A stretch of DNA of 7,002 bases from Bacillota bacterium (GTDB taxonomy: Bacteria > Bacillota > Bacilli > Alicyclobacillales > SLC66). Below the pieces are notes generated by a model. That model was not told the origin of the DNA, made no database searches, and saw nothing but the letters and a program-made list of their open reading frames with translations. The position numbers and the translations under genes are program-made. Of this stretch, positions 1 through 5,665 are shown one piece after another. The stretch lies in NCBI GenBank assembly GCA_021821225.1, contig JAKACR010000148.1, forward strand, positions 1 to 7,002, in the 5' to 3' direction. Within the stretch, counting starts at the first letter, position 1. Every line of letters begins with the position of its first letter.

Positions 1-1286
1 CCGCCCGCGCCGCTTTTGCCCAGCCGTTGCACTTTGTCCACAGGAGGGCTCCGGATACGATTGCGCCATACTTTATGAATGCTGTCTCGCAGGAGGCTCA
101 AGCACGGTTTGACATGAGTCAGACCAATCTCTACCGAAGCGGCATGTTGCTGCATACGACGCTCGACCCCCGCCTGCAGCAGGCGCTGAACCAGTCAATC
201 GCCCACGCTGTGGCGGATCACCCGGGACTCCAGGCAGCCGGTGTGGCCATGGATGTTCACACCGGGGACATCCTGGCGTACAGCGGCGGCCGCGATTACC
301 GGACGAGCCCGTTTGACCGCGTGCGCGGCCGCCGACAGCCAGGCTCGACCTTCAAGCCATTCGTATACGCAGCCGCGCTTGACAGAGGGGCAACGGCGGC
401 CATGCACATGCGCAGCGAACCGCGCCTGTTCGTGTACGACCGCACCCACCTCTACCGCGTGCACAATTTTGCCGACGACTATGCATACGCGGACATCGAC
501 ATGAAACAGGCGCTGGCCCGCTCGGACAACGTGTTTGCGGTCGCGACCAACCTGCAGGTCCACCCGTGGCGCGTCATGCAAGAAGCGAAGATGTTCGGCC
601 TGCCGGACAACATGAAGCCCTATCCCTCGCTGGCCCTCGGCGTGTTCCCGGTGTCGCCGCTTGAACTCGCGCGGGCCTACGCCGTGTTCGCAAACGGCGG
701 CTATCTCGTCACGCCGCGCTTCATCGCGGACATCCGCAACGCGACCGGACAGGTCGTGAAACAGTCCGCGCCGCTCGTTCTGCGCGTCGCGCAAGCGAAT
801 ACCTGCTATATACTCACGGATATGATGCAAAGTGTCATGAAGGCTGGCGGGACAGGATACCGCGTGGCGCACCTGATCCCCGGACCTGTCGCCGCCAAGA
901 CCGGCACGACCGATTCGGACGCCTGGATGGCGGGCTACACACCAGATACTGTCTGCGCCGTGTGGGTGGGGTACGACGACATGCGTCCGCTCAGTTCGGT
1001 GGAAGCGCATCTCGCCGCTCCTATTTTCGCGTCGGTGATGCGTGCCGCCTGGCTCGCCCATCCGCAGGGCGCGTTCACCCGTCCGGGCGACATCACAGAA
1101 CTTTCCATCGATCCGGAAACAGGCCAGCGCGCCACATCGGCATGCCCGGCCCGTGAAATGAACGCGTTTGTAAGCGGAACGGAGCCCACTGTCGCGTGTC
1201 TCGCCCATCCAGCCCCTGACATGTCGCTCGCCGCACGCGCTTCCGACGCGCTGCGGGCATTTTTTTCGTGGATCCGCGGACGGTAA
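1..1286 (+). CDS. Class A penicillin-binding protein, C-terminal transpeptidase part (5' truncated by window)
   Basis: This is the D,D-transpeptidase half of a bifunctional peptidoglycan synthase; it cross-links stem peptides outside the membrane. The frame is open to the window edge (first full codon at 3), so the N-terminal anchor and GT51 glycosyltransferase domain lie outside. The TTG at 27 is not a believable start, because the interdomain segment (APYF, then TTLDPRLQQAL) is already running. Counted from codon 27, the active-site motifs are complete: SxxK as STFK at 107-110, SxN as SDN at 166-168, and KTGT at 291-294. The tail carries the usual Firmicute ending, DPETGQRATSACP followed by FVSGTEP and a second Cys (residues 362-391), with no FN3 or PASTA extension. 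The family is certain, but which PBP1 paralogue (PonA- or PbpF-like) cannot be told. Its 3' codons contain a terminator-like hairpin, listed separately. Confidence 0.95.
   Translation, partial: ARAAFAQPLHFVHRRAPDTIAPYFMNAVSQEAQARFDMSQTNLYRSGMLLHTTLDPRLQQALNQSIAHAVADHPGLQAAGVAMDVHTGDILAYSGGRDYRTSPFDRVRGRRQPGSTFKPFVYAAALDRGATAAMHMRSEPRLFVYDRTHLYRVHNFADDYAYADIDMKQALARSDNVFAVATNLQVHPWRVMQEAKMFGLPDNMKPYPSLALGVFPVSPLELARAYAVFANGGYLVTPRFIADIRNATGQVVKQSAPLVLRVAQANTCYILTDMMQSVMKAGGTGYRVAHLIPGPVAAKTGTTDSDAWMAGYTPDTVCAVWVGYDDMRPLSSVEAHLAAPIFASVMRAAWLAHPQGAFTRPGDITELSIDPETGQRATSACPAREMNAFVSGTEPTVACLAHPAPDMSLAARASDALRAFFSWIRGR
1231..1266 (+). terminator. Intrinsic-terminator-like hairpin inside the 3' end of the PBP gene
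   Basis: The arm CCGCACGCGC (1231-1240) pairs with GCGCTGCGG (1248-1256), with one bulged C and a 7-nt loop. After three bases comes a run of seven T (1260-1266). This has the layout of a Rho-independent terminator, but it sits 18 nt before the stop codon at 1284. The T run encodes Phe-Phe. Function is inferred; translating ribosomes would be expected to stop it folding. Confidence 0.4.
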
Positions 1287-1312
1287 CAGATTGGAGGCGC
1301 TTGTGCTACAAT
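1283..1312 (+). promoter_or_regulatory. Putative SigA promoter of the aminotransferase gene (extended -10)
   Basis: GTAACA (1283-1288, 4/6 to the -35 consensus) lies 18 bp before TACAAT (1307-1312, 5/6). The -10 is preceded by TGC (1304-1306), the extended -10 signature. The element overlaps the PBP stop codon and ends 34 bp before the aspB start, so aspB can be transcribed independently of the PBP gene. Confidence 0.5.
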
Positions 1313-1346
1313 TGTAGGCAAATTGCAAAGAGTGGTGGGAGAGTGC

Positions 1347-2549
1347 ATGGCTTATCCATTGTCACAGCGCATCAGAAGCATCGCACCGTCGCCGACCCTG
1401 ACGATCGACAGCAAGACAAAGGCGCTCATCTCGTCAGGCGTGGACATCGTCAACCTGACGGCCGGAGAACCGGATTTCCCCACTCCGATGAAGGCTTCAC
1501 TGGCCGGCATCGCCGCGATCGTCGAGAATTTCACCAAGTACACCCCCGCGGCGGGCATCCCGGCGCTGCGCATGGGAATCGCCGAAAAACTGCAGCAGGA
1601 GAACGGCCTCTCCTACGATCCGGAAGAAATCATCGTCTCCTCCGGGGCGAAGCATTCGCTCTACAATGTTTTCATGGCCATCCTCGATCCGGGTGACGAA
1701 GTGGTCCTGCCTTCACCGTACTGGGTGAGCTACCCGGAACAGATCCGGTTGTGCGGCGCGATCCCCGTCGTCGTCAAAACGGATGAGACGTCCGGATTCA
1801 AGATGACGCCGCAACAGCTCCGGGACGCGCTGACCAGTCGGACCAAGGCGGTGCTGATCAACTCCCCCGGAAATCCCACGGGCGCGATGTACACACAGGA
1901 GGAGATTGAGGCGCTCGCCGATGTGCTCGAACAACACGACGCGTATGTCGTGAGCGATGAAATCTACGAGCAATTGACATACGACCTGTCCCACTACAGC
2001 ATCGCCAGACACAGCAGAGCCATGCGCGATCGCACATTTGTCGTGAACGGCTTTTCAAAAACACACGCCATGACCGGCTGGCGCGTCGGCTACGTCGCCG
2101 CGCCCAAGCCTTTGGTGGACGCCATGTCCAGTTTCCAGTCCCACGCGACCGCACATCCGTCCAATATCTCGCAACGCGCCGCACTCGGCGCCCTTGGGAC
2201 ATTCACGCGCGACACCGTCGAGGAGTTCCGCCGCAGACGCGACTTTGTCGTGGAACGGCTGGGCGTTCTTCCCGGCATCCGCAACACCGTGCCGCAGGGC
2301 GCCTTCTACGTGTTCCCAAACGCCGCCGGACTCGTGGGACGCACCTATCGTAAGGACGGCGGCGAGGCGATAGGGATTGGCAGCGTCGGACAACTGTGCG
2401 AACTGCTTCTGACCGACGCCCGCATTTCCGTCGTGCCCGGTGACGGATTCGGCGCGCCGGACAACTTCCGCATCTCGTACGCGACATCCATGGCGCAACT
2501 GGAGAAAGCGATGGACCGCCTCGCGGCGTTCACGGCGCGCATCGAGTAA
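1347..2549 (+). CDS. aspB: Aspartate aminotransferase, class I PLP-dependent (AspB type)
   Basis: Cytosolic PLP enzyme that interconverts aspartate + 2-oxoglutarate and oxaloacetate + glutamate. The start is ATG 1347, behind GGGAG at 1337-1341; an in-frame TTG at 1323 has no such site. The protein is 400 aa, normal for fold-type I subgroup Ib enzymes. Visible landmarks are AGEPDFPTP (39-47), SSGAKHSLYN (98-107), PSPYWVSYPEQ (122-132), SPGNPTG (173-179) with the PLP-contacting Asn176, SDEIYEQLTYD (203-213) with Asp204 for the pyridine nitrogen, and SKTHAMTGWR (237-246) with the Schiff-base Lys238. Arg375 in FRISYATS should bind the alpha-carboxylate. Lys102 in GAKHS occupies the position that recognises the acidic side chain in subgroup Ib AspATs. 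Long stretches match my memory of Bacillus AspB. A side activity on other acidic or aromatic amino acids cannot be excluded. No convincing intrinsic terminator follows. Confidence 0.93.
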   Translation: MAYPLSQRIRSIAPSPTLTIDSKTKALISSGVDIVNLTAGEPDFPTPMKASLAGIAAIVENFTKYTPAAGIPALRMGIAEKLQQENGLSYDPEEIIVSSGAKHSLYNVFMAILDPGDEVVLPSPYWVSYPEQIRLCGAIPVVVKTDETSGFKMTPQQLRDALTSRTKAVLINSPGNPTGAMYTQEEIEALADVLEQHDAYVVSDEIYEQLTYDLSHYSIARHSRAMRDRTFVVNGFSKTHAMTGWRVGYVAAPKPLVDAMSSFQSHATAHPSNISQRAALGALGTFTRDTVEEFRRRRDFVVERLGVLPGIRNTVPQGAFYVFPNAAGLVGRTYRKDGGEAIGIGSVGQLCELLLTDARISVVPGDGFGAPDNFRISYATSMAQLEKAMDRLAAFTARIE

Positions 2550-2600
2550 AATTGCGCTGACGGCCTTCTTCCGGCCATGCGGAGCATCATCCAGGTAAAC

Positions 2601-2630
2601 ACACGATCGCCGCCACCCCGACATATAGTG
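2601..2630 (+). promoter_or_regulatory. SigK-like promoter of the hypothetical gene at 2708
   Basis: ACACGATCGCC (2601-2611) is followed after exactly 10 bp by CATATAGTG (2622-2630). Read as a mother-cell sigma promoter, the second AC (2603-2604) is 17 bp from CATA, which agrees with the SigK pattern AC, 16-17 bp, CATAnnnTA except for the last base. CATATAGT also matches the SigE -10 (CATACAnT) at 7 of 8 positions, but no good SigE -35 is present. The main support is a nearly identical element with the same spacing upstream of the minus-strand gene at 4062. Confidence 0.5.
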
Positions 2631-2635
2631 AGGCA

Positions 2636-2672
2636 GGCGGTCATTGCGCCCGTCAGACTGCGCATGACCGCC
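2636..2672 (+). repeat. Inverted repeat / stem-loop in the leader of the hypothetical gene
   Basis: GGCGGTCATTGCGC (2636-2649) pairs with GCGCATGACCGCC (2660-2672), giving 13 bp with one bulged T and a 10-nt loop. A further GTGAG/CTCAC pair (2628-2632 and 2677-2681) extends the dyad in DNA. No T run follows on either strand, so it is not a standard terminator. If the predicted promoter is used, transcription would begin about at 2636-2638, putting this hairpin at the extreme 5' end of the mRNA. That suggests mRNA stabilisation or a regulator site (inference). Confidence 0.5.
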
Positions 2673-2707
2673 GACACTCACGCCCTTCTCACATGGTGGT
2701 GATTCTG

Positions 2708-3445
2708 TTGTCTACCGATAGTGGCGGCGCCGAGCGCACACCGCTGCCGCGCCGCAAGGAAGTCCGGTTTGTCAGAGCAGATGCCGTCCCATCGCGACAA
2801 GCACAGCGCGCAGAACCAGATGCCGGACTCGCGCGCGCAAAACGTTCAGGCAAACCGCTTGCAACCGCCGGAGCAAACGCCCGGCGCCTAAAAGCGGCCG
2901 CAAAGAAAATGGGCGCCGCCGCGCGCAGGAGTCCGCGACGGGTCGCACGGCCTTCAACCGACAAAGCCCCCGGTCAGGATGCGCTCGGCGGACTGGGGAA
3001 ACTGCTCTCGCCGAAGAATTTTGATCAATCCATGGACACGATCTCCAACCTGCGCTCATTTTGCAAACAGTGCATCAAATACGTCCAACAGGCGGACGGT
3101 GTTCTGGATACGCTCTTTGTCACGGGGAATTCCCTGAAAGAGACCGGCGTGCTCAAAAAAATCGCGGAGAGCAAGGGCAAGAATCTGTCGACGGACGACC
3201 TCACGAACATTCTGCTGTCTTTGATGAATTCTCCACTTGGCGCGACATTTTTCCAGCGGATCGGCAGCGGCAAAAATTCCGCCGCCGCGGATACCGCGCA
3301 AGCGGCCCCTGCGTTGCCCGAATCCGCCGGCGCTCCCGTTACGGCGACCGTCGCGCGACCGCGCGGCGTCCTCCCGACCCAGGGGCCGCTTCCCCCGACC
3401 GCCCCGCTGCGGCGACAACCCCCGCGGACGGACGGTCGAACCTGA
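2708..3445 (+). CDS. Hypothetical protein, basic N-terminus plus helical core and Pro-rich tail; possible sporulation protein
   Basis: I do not recognise this family. The start chosen is TTG 2708, because TGGTGGTGAT (2694-2703) matches an extended Shine-Dalgarno with proper spacing. The in-frame ATG at 2693 has no ribosome binding site and would add five residues. From the TTG the 245-aa protein has three parts. Residues about 10-85 are Arg/Lys-rich low complexity. Residues about 92-188 form a probable helical domain that begins LGGLGKLLSPKNFDQSMD, holds a CxxC pair (Cys119, Cys122), and ends around NSPLGATFFQRIG. Residues 190-245 are an Ala/Pro-rich tail. There is no signal peptide or membrane segment. 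The layout and the SigK-like promoter suggest a spore coat or other mother-cell sporulation protein; this is inference only. It converges on the gene at 3616-4062. Confidence 0.7.
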   Translation: MSTDSGGAERTPLPRRKEVRFVRADAVPSRQAQRAEPDAGLARAKRSGKPLATAGANARRLKAAAKKMGAAARRSPRRVARPSTDKAPGQDALGGLGKLLSPKNFDQSMDTISNLRSFCKQCIKYVQQADGVLDTLFVTGNSLKETGVLKKIAESKGKNLSTDDLTNILLSLMNSPLGATFFQRIGSGKNSAAADTAQAAPALPESAGAPVTATVARPRGVLPTQGPLPPTAPLRRQPPRTDGRT

Positions 3446-3459
3446 TTTTTGCAGAGGTG

Positions 3460-3489
3460 GTTCAAAAGGGGGCAGAACCCCTTTTGAAC
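3460..3489 (+). terminator. Strong 12-bp hairpin after the hypothetical gene, probable terminator
   Basis: GTTCAAAAGGGG (3460-3471) pairs perfectly with CCCCTTTTGAAC (3478-3489) around a 6-nt loop, 14 nt after the stop of the plus-strand gene. No U tract follows, although the stem itself contains an A4/T4 block, so its strength as an intrinsic terminator is uncertain. It lies between convergent genes and could act in both directions. Confidence 0.6.
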
Positions 3490-3584
3490 TGACTCTTGCA
3501 TACAACTTGTCCGCAAAAACCGCACAGATGAACGGGAACACGCGATGGCCGACGCGCAGGCCGATCTCATGTCCCCTTCGCCCG

Positions 3585-3615
3585 ACTCCACAATCATCAA
3601 TCGGTCATGTGGAGT
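3585..3615 (-). terminator. Hairpin directly after the stop of the minus-strand hypothetical gene
   Basis: ACTCCACA (3585-3592) and TGTGGAGT (3608-3615) form an 8-bp stem with a 15-nt loop, immediately next to the stop codon of the minus-strand gene (3618-3616). There is no T tract, so it may be a weak terminator or an mRNA 3'-end stabiliser. The stretch between this hairpin and the one at 3460-3489 shows no gene that I can support. Confidence 0.35.
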
Positions 3616-4062
3616 TCACTTGACGAATTTCTTGATCTCCTTGATGGTCTTGTCGTCGATATCCGATCCGTACCTCTTCGCAATCTCCTCGACAGAAACC
3701 TTCGGTCCTTTTCCGTCGGCATTCTTCGTCGCATCGTTAAATGCGTTCATAAACGCATCCAAACGGCGTGAATCAACCTTGATGCCGATATCCTTCGCGA
3801 TACTCTCCGTCAACTGACGGACACTGCCGGCGTCCTTCCACTCTTCCGGACGCATGTCTTTCACGCGCTTTAACGCCTCGAACATACTGCCCTTATCAAT
3901 CCGCTTAATATTCTGCTTCAAGGTATCCAATGAACTCGCTTGTGGACCCGCTTGCCCGGCTGAAGCTGAAGCCTGCGGCGCCCCCCCCTGCCCTTGCACA
4001 GGCTGTCGCGCACGAGGCGCCCGTCTGACCGCCTGACCTCGCCGATTCGTCTGTTTCGGCAT
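3616..4062 (-). CDS. Small hypothetical protein, polar N-terminus plus helical C-terminus; possibly sporulation (weakly SpoVIF-like)
   Basis: The start at 4062 is firm: a perfect AGGAGG (4075-4070) stands 7 nt upstream, whereas the frame further upstream to 4131 has no such site. The 148-aa protein opens with a basic Gln/Ala/Gly/Pro-rich segment (1-43). A charged, probably all-helical domain (about 45-148) follows, including EEWKDAGSVRQLTESIAKD (73-91) and a Lys-rich end (KTIKEIKKFVK). There is no Cys, signal peptide or membrane helix. The pattern 'KD..(S/T)VR.L...IA...G..V' recalls, from memory, the small Bacillus sporulation protein SpoVIF; the match is short and I would not name the gene on it. 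A C8 run (3981-3988) lies in the low-complexity codons. The promoter is nearly a copy of that of the gene at 2708, so the two are probably expressed together. Confidence 0.78.
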   Translation of the reverse strand: MPKQTNRRGQAVRRAPRARQPVQGQGGAPQASASAGQAGPQASSLDTLKQNIKRIDKGSMFEALKRVKDMRPEEWKDAGSVRQLTESIAKDIGIKVDSRRLDAFMNAFNDATKNADGKGPKVSVEEIAKRYGSDIDDKTIKEIKKFVK

Positions 4063-4146
4063 GACCGAACCTCCTGTCTCTTCACGTCGCCGGATGCACA
4101 GATGCGCAATACCTGGCCGTCTCCGGCACACATTCCGGGGACGCTA

Positions 4147-4176
4147 CACTATATGGCCGCAGGAAGGCGATGGTGT
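4147..4176 (-). promoter_or_regulatory. SigK-like promoter of the minus-strand hypothetical gene
   Basis: Read on the minus strand, ACACCATCGCC (4176-4166) is followed after 10 bp by CATATAGTG (4155-4147). This equals the element at 2601-2630 in 19 of 20 motif positions with the same spacing. The second AC is again 17 bp from CATA, as in SigK promoters. It lies between the transporter stop and the gene start, leaving a leader of about 78 nt. In the leader, GCCG-GAGA-CGGC forms a tiny GNRA-type hairpin. Confidence 0.5.
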
Positions 4177-4198
4177 CGTATAGAAGCGGAACTCTGCC

Positions 4199-5518
4199 TC
4201 ACAGGCGGAATGTCGGCATCCACTCGGTCAGCAACAGCACGCTCAGTCCCACCATCAGCGCGATGACCGTCCACACTCTGATCCGCGCGACCAGAGTATT
4301 CTGGTGTTCTCCCATGAGTTCCCGGCGCGATGTCAACCTGCCAAGAAAGATCAGCAGCGGGATCATGAGCACCGCCGCGATCGCCTGTGTGAACACGGCA
4401 AGAAAGGTGAGCGGCAAATTCGGCAGCAGCACGAGCAGCGCCGCAAACGCGAGACCGCCTGCGTACAGGGCGTAAAATTTGGGCGCCTGCCGCAGCCTGT
4501 CGTCCAGACTGTGCGCAAAGCCAAACACCGTGGCGAATGTCCACGAAGTCGACAGAGAAATGGTGATGGCCGCGAGAAACCCGGCGTTGACCATGCCAAG
4601 CGCGAACAGGTCGCGCACCAGCACCCCGTCACGCTGCAAAAATCCCTGCAGCATGGCGCCCGGCCCCGCCAATGCCGGGACGCTCCCCAGCCCTGTGTAC
4701 AGCGTGGCGCCGCAGAGGATGATGGCGACCGCGATGGCCGCCTGAAAGACACTTCCCAACGCCGTGTCCAACCGGCCAAAATGCAGGTCCTGATGCGTCA
4801 TTCCTTTGTCGATCACGGCCGACCCCTGAAAGAAGATCATCCACGGCGCCACCGCATTGCCCACCGTGGCGATGATAAAAAACAGCGTGAACAGAGAGCC
4901 GTGCCCATGGACGACCTGCAACAGCGAAACAGGCGCCGCGGATGCGCGGCCGCGCATCCAGACGGCCAATACGATAAACACCATGTTGAGCGCGCCGACA
5001 CCGAGCGCCAGACGCTCTTTTGTCCAGTATTTTCCCCACAGCGCGAACCCGATCACCAGGGCGGCGCACACGAGATCGGCGAGCCAGAAGGGCAGTCCCA
5101 GCACCATGAGTCCGGCGCCCATGCCGATGTATTCGGTCATCAACGTCAACAGATTTTCCGCAAACAGCGCCAGCAGCGACAGCACGCCCCACATCCTGCC
5201 GAAATGGCTAAAGACGAGCGACGGAAAGGGTTGCCTACTGACCGCCGACAGTCTCATCGCCATCTCCTGCACCGTATAGGTGACAGGAATCAGCAAAAGG
5301 GCGATCAGGACAAAGAATCCCGCGCCAAACGCCGCGCCCGTGGCGGCATAGCTGATCACGCCGCCCGCATCGTTGTCGCCGATCATGGCGATGATCCCCG
5401 GACCCATCAAAAGCCACATCGCGTTCAGATAGATGACCACCCGCCTGCCTGGCCAGGATGATGTCTGTCGCGTGACAAGTTCGCCCGACGGGGCCGCTTC
5501 CCTTTCCTTCACGCGCAT
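4199..5518 (-). CDS. Nramp/SLC11-family divalent metal transporter with non-canonical metal site (NRMT-like, possibly Mg2+)
   Basis: Integral membrane transporter of 439 aa with about 11 hydrophobic segments. The start is ATG 5518, behind a G6-rich site (5529-5524); the frame is open further upstream, but that part is low-quality coding and overlaps the divergent gene. The Nramp fold is recognisable: helix 1 MWLLMGPGIIAMIGDNDAGG (34-53), helix 3 ENLLTLMTEYIGMGAGL (121-137), and helix 6 TVGNAVAPWMIFFQGSAV (218-235). The canonical helix-1 DPGN reads DAGG (50-53), so the Asp is kept while the Pro becomes Ala and the Asn Gly. The canonical helix-6 AxxMPH reads NAVAPW (221-226), so the metal-binding Met and the His are lost. 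As I recall, replacement of the Met is a mark of the Nramp-related magnesium transporters, so Mn/Fe uptake (MntH) should not be assumed. The gene is divergent from the XRE-DUF1232 gene and shares its control region. Confidence 0.9.
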   Translation of the reverse strand: MRVKEREAAPSGELVTRQTSSWPGRRVVIYLNAMWLLMGPGIIAMIGDNDAGGVISYAATGAAFGAGFFVLIALLLIPVTYTVQEMAMRLSAVSRQPFPSLVFSHFGRMWGVLSLLALFAENLLTLMTEYIGMGAGLMVLGLPFWLADLVCAALVIGFALWGKYWTKERLALGVGALNMVFIVLAVWMRGRASAAPVSLLQVVHGHGSLFTLFFIIATVGNAVAPWMIFFQGSAVIDKGMTHQDLHFGRLDTALGSVFQAAIAVAIILCGATLYTGLGSVPALAGPGAMLQGFLQRDGVLVRDLFALGMVNAGFLAAITISLSTSWTFATVFGFAHSLDDRLRQAPKFYALYAGGLAFAALLVLLPNLPLTFLAVFTQAIAAVLMIPLLIFLGRLTSRRELMGEHQNTLVARIRVWTVIALMVGLSVLLLTEWMPTFRL

Positions 5519-5534
5519 GGAATCCCCCCGCTTT

Positions 5535-5561
5535 GCGCAACCCGGTGCCCGCTCATTGCGC
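5535..5561 (-). repeat. Inverted repeat in the transporter leader
   Basis: GCGCAA (5535-5540) and TTGCGC (5556-5561) form a perfect 6-bp dyad with a 15-nt loop, just upstream of the transporter's ribosome binding site. It could be a leader hairpin affecting translation or an operator half. No known riboswitch fold was recognised, and a chance match is possible at this GC content. Confidence 0.3.
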
Positions 5562-5591
5562 CGACACGATAAACAGTACTCGGAGGGACTG

Positions 5592-5608
5592 TGGAAAGTG
5601 CCTTTCCA
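5592..5608. promoter_or_regulatory. Perfect dyad, candidate operator in the divergent control region
   Basis: TGGAAAG (5592-5598) and CTTTCCA (5602-5608) form a perfect 7-3-7 inverted repeat in the middle of the 147-bp region between the two divergent genes. Its size suits a dimeric regulator. It differs from the other dyads nearby, so a second regulator may bind here (inference). Confidence 0.4.
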
Positions 5609-5616
5609 AGAAGCGA

Positions 5617-5647
5617 TTGTTGAGATTTCATCAACATAGTCTATGTT
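5617..5647 (+). promoter_or_regulatory. SigA-type promoter of the XRE-DUF1232 gene with an overlapping dyad
   Basis: TTGAGA (5620-5625, 5/6) is 16 bp from TATGTT (5642-5647, 4/6), and the gene start follows 18 bp later. The -35 lies within a dyad, TGTTGA (5618-5623) with TCAACA (5631-5636). The -10 is covered by a second palindrome, listed next. A clear promoter for the transporter in the other direction was not found. Confidence 0.5.
5633..5647. promoter_or_regulatory. 15-bp perfect palindrome on the -10, probable operator
   Basis: AACATAGTCTATGTT is a perfect 7-1-7 palindrome that fully covers the proposed -10 hexamer of the XRE-DUF1232 gene. XRE-type regulators commonly bind short palindromes like this in their own promoters, so autorepression is the simplest reading (inference). 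It does not resemble the Fur/PerR or MntR boxes known to me. Confidence 0.5.
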
Positions 5648-5665
5648 TGAAGGGAGTTGGGAACC

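Noticed and set aside
195..1328. Long minus-strand open frame of 377 codons opposite the PBP gene
   Set aside because: It is the antisense of a clearly coding PBP with intact catalytic motifs; the product is Arg/His-rich without any recognisable domain, as expected from a GC-rich antisense frame.
2560..2577. Possible terminator after aspB (GGCC at 2562-2565 and 2573-2576)
   Set aside because: Only a 4-bp stem and no T tract; too weak to call.
2055..2681. Minus-strand open frame of 208 codons over the end of aspB
   Set aside because: Antisense to conserved aminotransferase codons and to the following promoter and hairpin; no domain or good start signal.
3545..3817. Plus-strand open frame of 90 codons with a hydrophobic look
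   Set aside because: Mostly antisense to the 148-aa minus-strand gene, which has a perfect AGGAGG site and a promoter; no start signal of its own.
4304..5461. Plus-strand open frame of 385 codons opposite the transporter gene
   Set aside because: The product is a Gln/Arg/His-rich low-complexity sequence mirroring hydrophobic codons of the transporter; no start signal or domain.
5519..5620. A metal riboswitch in the transporter leader
   Set aside because: The leader is short, has only a simple 6-bp dyad, and shows no fold that I can match to known Mn or Mg riboswitches.
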